Shown here: piece by piece, positions 62,440 to 64,000 of the stretch
How the letters are laid out: each line of letters starts with the position of its first letter
How positions within the stretch are numbered: position 1 is the stretch's first letter
Source: Lentimicrobiaceae bacterium
GTDB lineage: Bacteria; Bacteroidota; Bacteroidia; Bacteroidales; P3
DNA length: 64,000 nt
Assembly: GCA_022510485.1 (NCBI GenBank)
Contig: JAFLTI010000009.1
Coordinates: 1-64,000, forward strand
Direction of reading: 5' to 3'
Translations under genes and position numbers: made by a program
Notes under the pieces: model-generated
The model's database searches: none
What the model was told of the DNA's origin: nothing
What the model saw: only the letters and a program-made list of their open reading frames with translations

Positions 62440-62600
62440 GAGGGCTTCATGCCGCGCCGATAATTTAGGAACACGGTGTGATTCCGTGACAGTACCCTCT
62501 ACTGTGATTCTCGCTGAAGCCGGACAATAGGTCACTGTACCGAAATCTAAGGTATGGGAAGGCGTCCGGGGGAGAGATAAGTCAGGAGACTAGCCAAAAG
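62440..62600 (+). ncRNA. Cobalamin (adenosylcobalamin-class) riboswitch
   Basis: Core segments of the cobalamin riboswitch are visible in order: GGAACACGGTGTGATTCCGT, then GACAGTACCCTCTACTGTGA, GGTCACTGTACCG, GGGAAGGCG, and the B12 box AGTCAGGAGACTAGCC (62580-62595). It precedes a BtuB-like receptor gene, the expected target. High cobalamin should reduce receptor expression. Confidence 0.93.
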
Positions 62601-62650
62601 AGGATTGGTTACAGACCAAGGTTTTAAAGGCTCTGGGGATTTGGAGTCTT

Positions 62651-62690
62651 GAAACGTATTGAATGTCGTTCTGACGTTTCTTTCTCTCTT
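62651..62690 (+). terminator. Possible riboswitch expression-platform terminator
   Basis: GAAACGT (62651-62657) pairs with ACGTTTC (62674-62680), with an inner GAA/TTC pairing, followed by the T-rich TTTCTCTCTTTC. The T-tract is interrupted by C, so this is a moderate candidate only. Confidence 0.4.
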
Positions 62691-62805
62691 TCATAGGGTC
62701 GAAAGCTTTTTACAAACATTTTAAGATTTCATCCTCAGGCGAGTTTTTGCCGGCATCGTCTTTTGTATGCCAATAAACCTTGTCTTGCGGTGTAAAGGTT
62801 TTGTA

Positions 62806-64000
62806 ATGGCTAAAAAGACCATAGTGTATTCCCGGCTCTTTCTGATGGGCTTTTTTTTTGCTCCGGCAACGGTCTGTTCCGCTATGCCCGTTAGCGATTC
62901 CATAAGCCGGCATTATTATCTGGACGAGGTTGTCATCAAGGCTCCTTCAAAAAACGTTATTTCTCCTCAAAAATTAGACGGGGCTGTATTGGAACGGCTC
63001 AACAGCCTTTCGGTTGCGGATGCCATCCGTTTTTTTTCGGGTGTTCAAATCAAAGATTATGGCGGCGTGGGCGGCATCAAAACCGTAAATATCCGCAGCA
63101 TGGGAACCAACCAAACAGGAGTATATTATAACGGTATTCAATTAGGAAACGCGCAAAACGGACAAATCGATTTAGGAAAATTTTCGTTGGAAAACATTGA
63201 TGAGATTGCACTCTATAACGGGCAGAAAAGCGACATTCTGCAGAGCGCGCGCGAATTCGGATCTTCTGGAAATATCTACCTCAACAGCCGTCGTCCCAAA
63301 TTTGAAGAGGGCAAAAATTTTCATCTGCGGGCAGCCATGAAAACCGGCTCTTTCGCCCTAATCAATCCTTCGGCCTTGCTGGAATATAGGCTGAGCGACA
63401 AAATCAGCCTTTCGATGAACGCCGAAGTGCTCAGTTCCAACGGTAAGTATAAGTTCCGTTACCGCCGTATCACTCCGTCTGGGCAAATCGCCTACGACAC
63501 TACAGCTGTCAGGCAAAACGGAGACATTAATGCCGTCCGTGCCGAAGGGGGGCTGCAACACTACTATTCCGGAAGCGGTATATGGAAATTGCAGGTTTAT
63601 CACTACAACTCCGAACGCGGCATTCCCGGAGCGATAGTTAACAACGTATGGCGACGCGGAGAACGGCTTTGGGACAGAAACAGTTTTGTTCAAACCTCCT
63701 GGCAAGACGAGTTTTTTGCCTGCTGGCAATTACGTTTCAACGCCAAGTATGCCTATGATTACACGCACTATATAAACAACGATGACAAACTGATACATGT
63801 TGACAATATCTATGTGCAGCGTGAATTATACGCCTCCTTGGTCAACAAAGTGGAAGTTTTCAAGTGGTGGGAGGCGTCCATAGCCTACGATTTTCAATGG
63901 AACGGCATGGAAAAATATCTGAATGTGAGCCGCAATTCCCATTGGCTGGCGATAGCAACGGCGATGAATCTGTTTGAACACCTCAAGATACAGGCATCGG
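62806..64000 (+). CDS. btuB: BtuB-like TonB-dependent receptor (partial, 3' end outside window)
   Basis: The reading frame from ATG 62806 stays open to the window end (398 codons visible) and is missing from the ORF track. A signal peptide (MAKKTIVYSRLFLMGFFFA...CSA, about 26 residues) is followed by a TonB-box-like segment (YLDEVVIKA) and the plug domain (LSVADAIRFFSGVQIKDYGG, then NIRSMGTNQTGVYYNGIQLG and LYNGQKSDIL), then outer-membrane barrel strands. This plug sequence is typical of Bacteroidales cobalamin receptors. The cobalamin riboswitch upstream supports vitamin B12 uptake. An in-frame ATG at 62767 is possible but would put 13 residues in front of the signal peptide, so 62806 is preferred. 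Confidence 0.9.
   Translation, partial: MAKKTIVYSRLFLMGFFFAPATVCSAMPVSDSISRHYYLDEVVIKAPSKNVISPQKLDGAVLERLNSLSVADAIRFFSGVQIKDYGGVGGIKTVNIRSMGTNQTGVYYNGIQLGNAQNGQIDLGKFSLENIDEIALYNGQKSDILQSAREFGSSGNIYLNSRRPKFEEGKNFHLRAAMKTGSFALINPSALLEYRLSDKISLSMNAEVLSSNGKYKFRYRRITPSGQIAYDTTAVRQNGDINAVRAEGGLQHYYSGSGIWKLQVYHYNSERGIPGAIVNNVWRRGERLWDRNSFVQTSWQDEFFACWQLRFNAKYAYDYTHYINNDDKLIHVDNIYVQRELYASLVNKVEVFKWWEASIAYDFQWNGMEKYLNVSRNSHWLAIATAMNLFEHLKIQAS

Larger units (their letters stand above)
62291..62805. other. Regulatory intergenic region upstream of the btuB-like gene
   Basis: 515 bp without a protein-coding gene. It contains the receptor promoter (62365-62396), the cobalamin riboswitch (about 62440-62600) and a hairpin followed by a T/C-rich tract (62651-62690). 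The ORFs given here by the track (62012..62530, 62226..62474, 62353..62535 and others) overlap the structured RNA and have no protein-like features. Confidence 0.8.

Noticed and set aside
62601-62760. Search for a tRNA or small RNA gene after the riboswitch
   Set aside because: No cloverleaf or GGTTCRA-type T-loop found; the hairpin is better explained as part of the riboswitch expression platform.
62710-62913. Short minus-strand ORFs over the receptor start
   Set aside because: Overlap the signal peptide region of the BtuB-like frame and have no features of their own.

Overview
The window looks like chromosomal DNA of a member of the Bacteroidales (phylum Bacteroidota) that carries a type IX secretion system (T9SS). 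Five large secreted proteins end in the YPNP/NPN-type T9SS type A sorting domain, a T9SS plug (DUF5103) gene is present, several promoters fit the Bacteroidetes -7 box TAnnTTTG, Shine-Dalgarno sequences are weak or absent, and families typical of the group occur (APH kinase-RapZ fusion, SpmA-SpmB fusion, BtuB-type receptor behind a cobalamin riboswitch). I cannot name the species.

Layout. 1-265: repeat-rich intergenic DNA. 266-3683: sufS and a T9SS-exported subtilisin. 3673-5481 (minus): DnaQ-like exonuclease and a tRNA-dihydrouridine synthase. 5670-7592: dnaK, with a near-consensus sigma-54 -24/-12 element upstream and a strong terminator downstream. 7653-14155 (minus): a seven-gene run reading pstS-pstC-pstA-pstB-cysD-cysN-cysH, which joins a Pst-type ABC importer to sulfate activation and APS reduction. 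It is divergent from an Rrf2-family regulator (14333-14749), and the shared intergenic region holds two copies of the palindrome TAATCTACAC-N7-GTGTAGATTA. 14852-30668 (minus): a 16 kb block of T9SS cargo (thioredoxin-like protein, 2172-aa modular adhesin, lysyl-endopeptidase-like serine protease, 1531-aa adhesin) punctuated by intrinsic terminators and flanked by a divergent TPR/transmembrane/HTH regulator (30994-32730). 32743-37434 (minus): a Gln-rich transglutaminase-like lipoprotein and an AsmA-like protein. 37581-44610 (minus): rimP-nusA-infB-tilS plus a flavodoxin/ferredoxin protein.

44754-50513 is a visibly A/T-richer accessory segment: an EamA transporter, a hipBA toxin-antitoxin pair with its own consensus promoter and symmetric operator-like region, and a 937-aa SF1 helicase with a C-terminal PD-(D/E)xK-like nuclease. 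The helicase is a candidate single-gene defence effector. Its 3' end overlaps the end of the next chromosomal gene by 44 bp.

50470-54378 (minus): SpmAB fusion, T9SS plug, APH kinase-RapZ fusion. 54446-57064: a large transglutaminase-like lipoprotein. 57059-62290 (minus): an unknown exported protein, a Na/Pi cotransporter, an unusual nitroreductase-alpha-L-fucosidase fusion, and cutC. 62365 to the window end: promoter, cobalamin riboswitch and the first 398 codons of a BtuB-like TonB-dependent receptor. That last gene is missing from the ORF track because it is not closed.

The most interesting signals are the pst-cys operon with its twin Rrf2-type operators, the hipBA/helicase-nuclease island, the nitroreductase-fucosidase fusion, and the sigma-54-like promoter of dnaK. 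All assignments are from reading the sequence; no database search was run.
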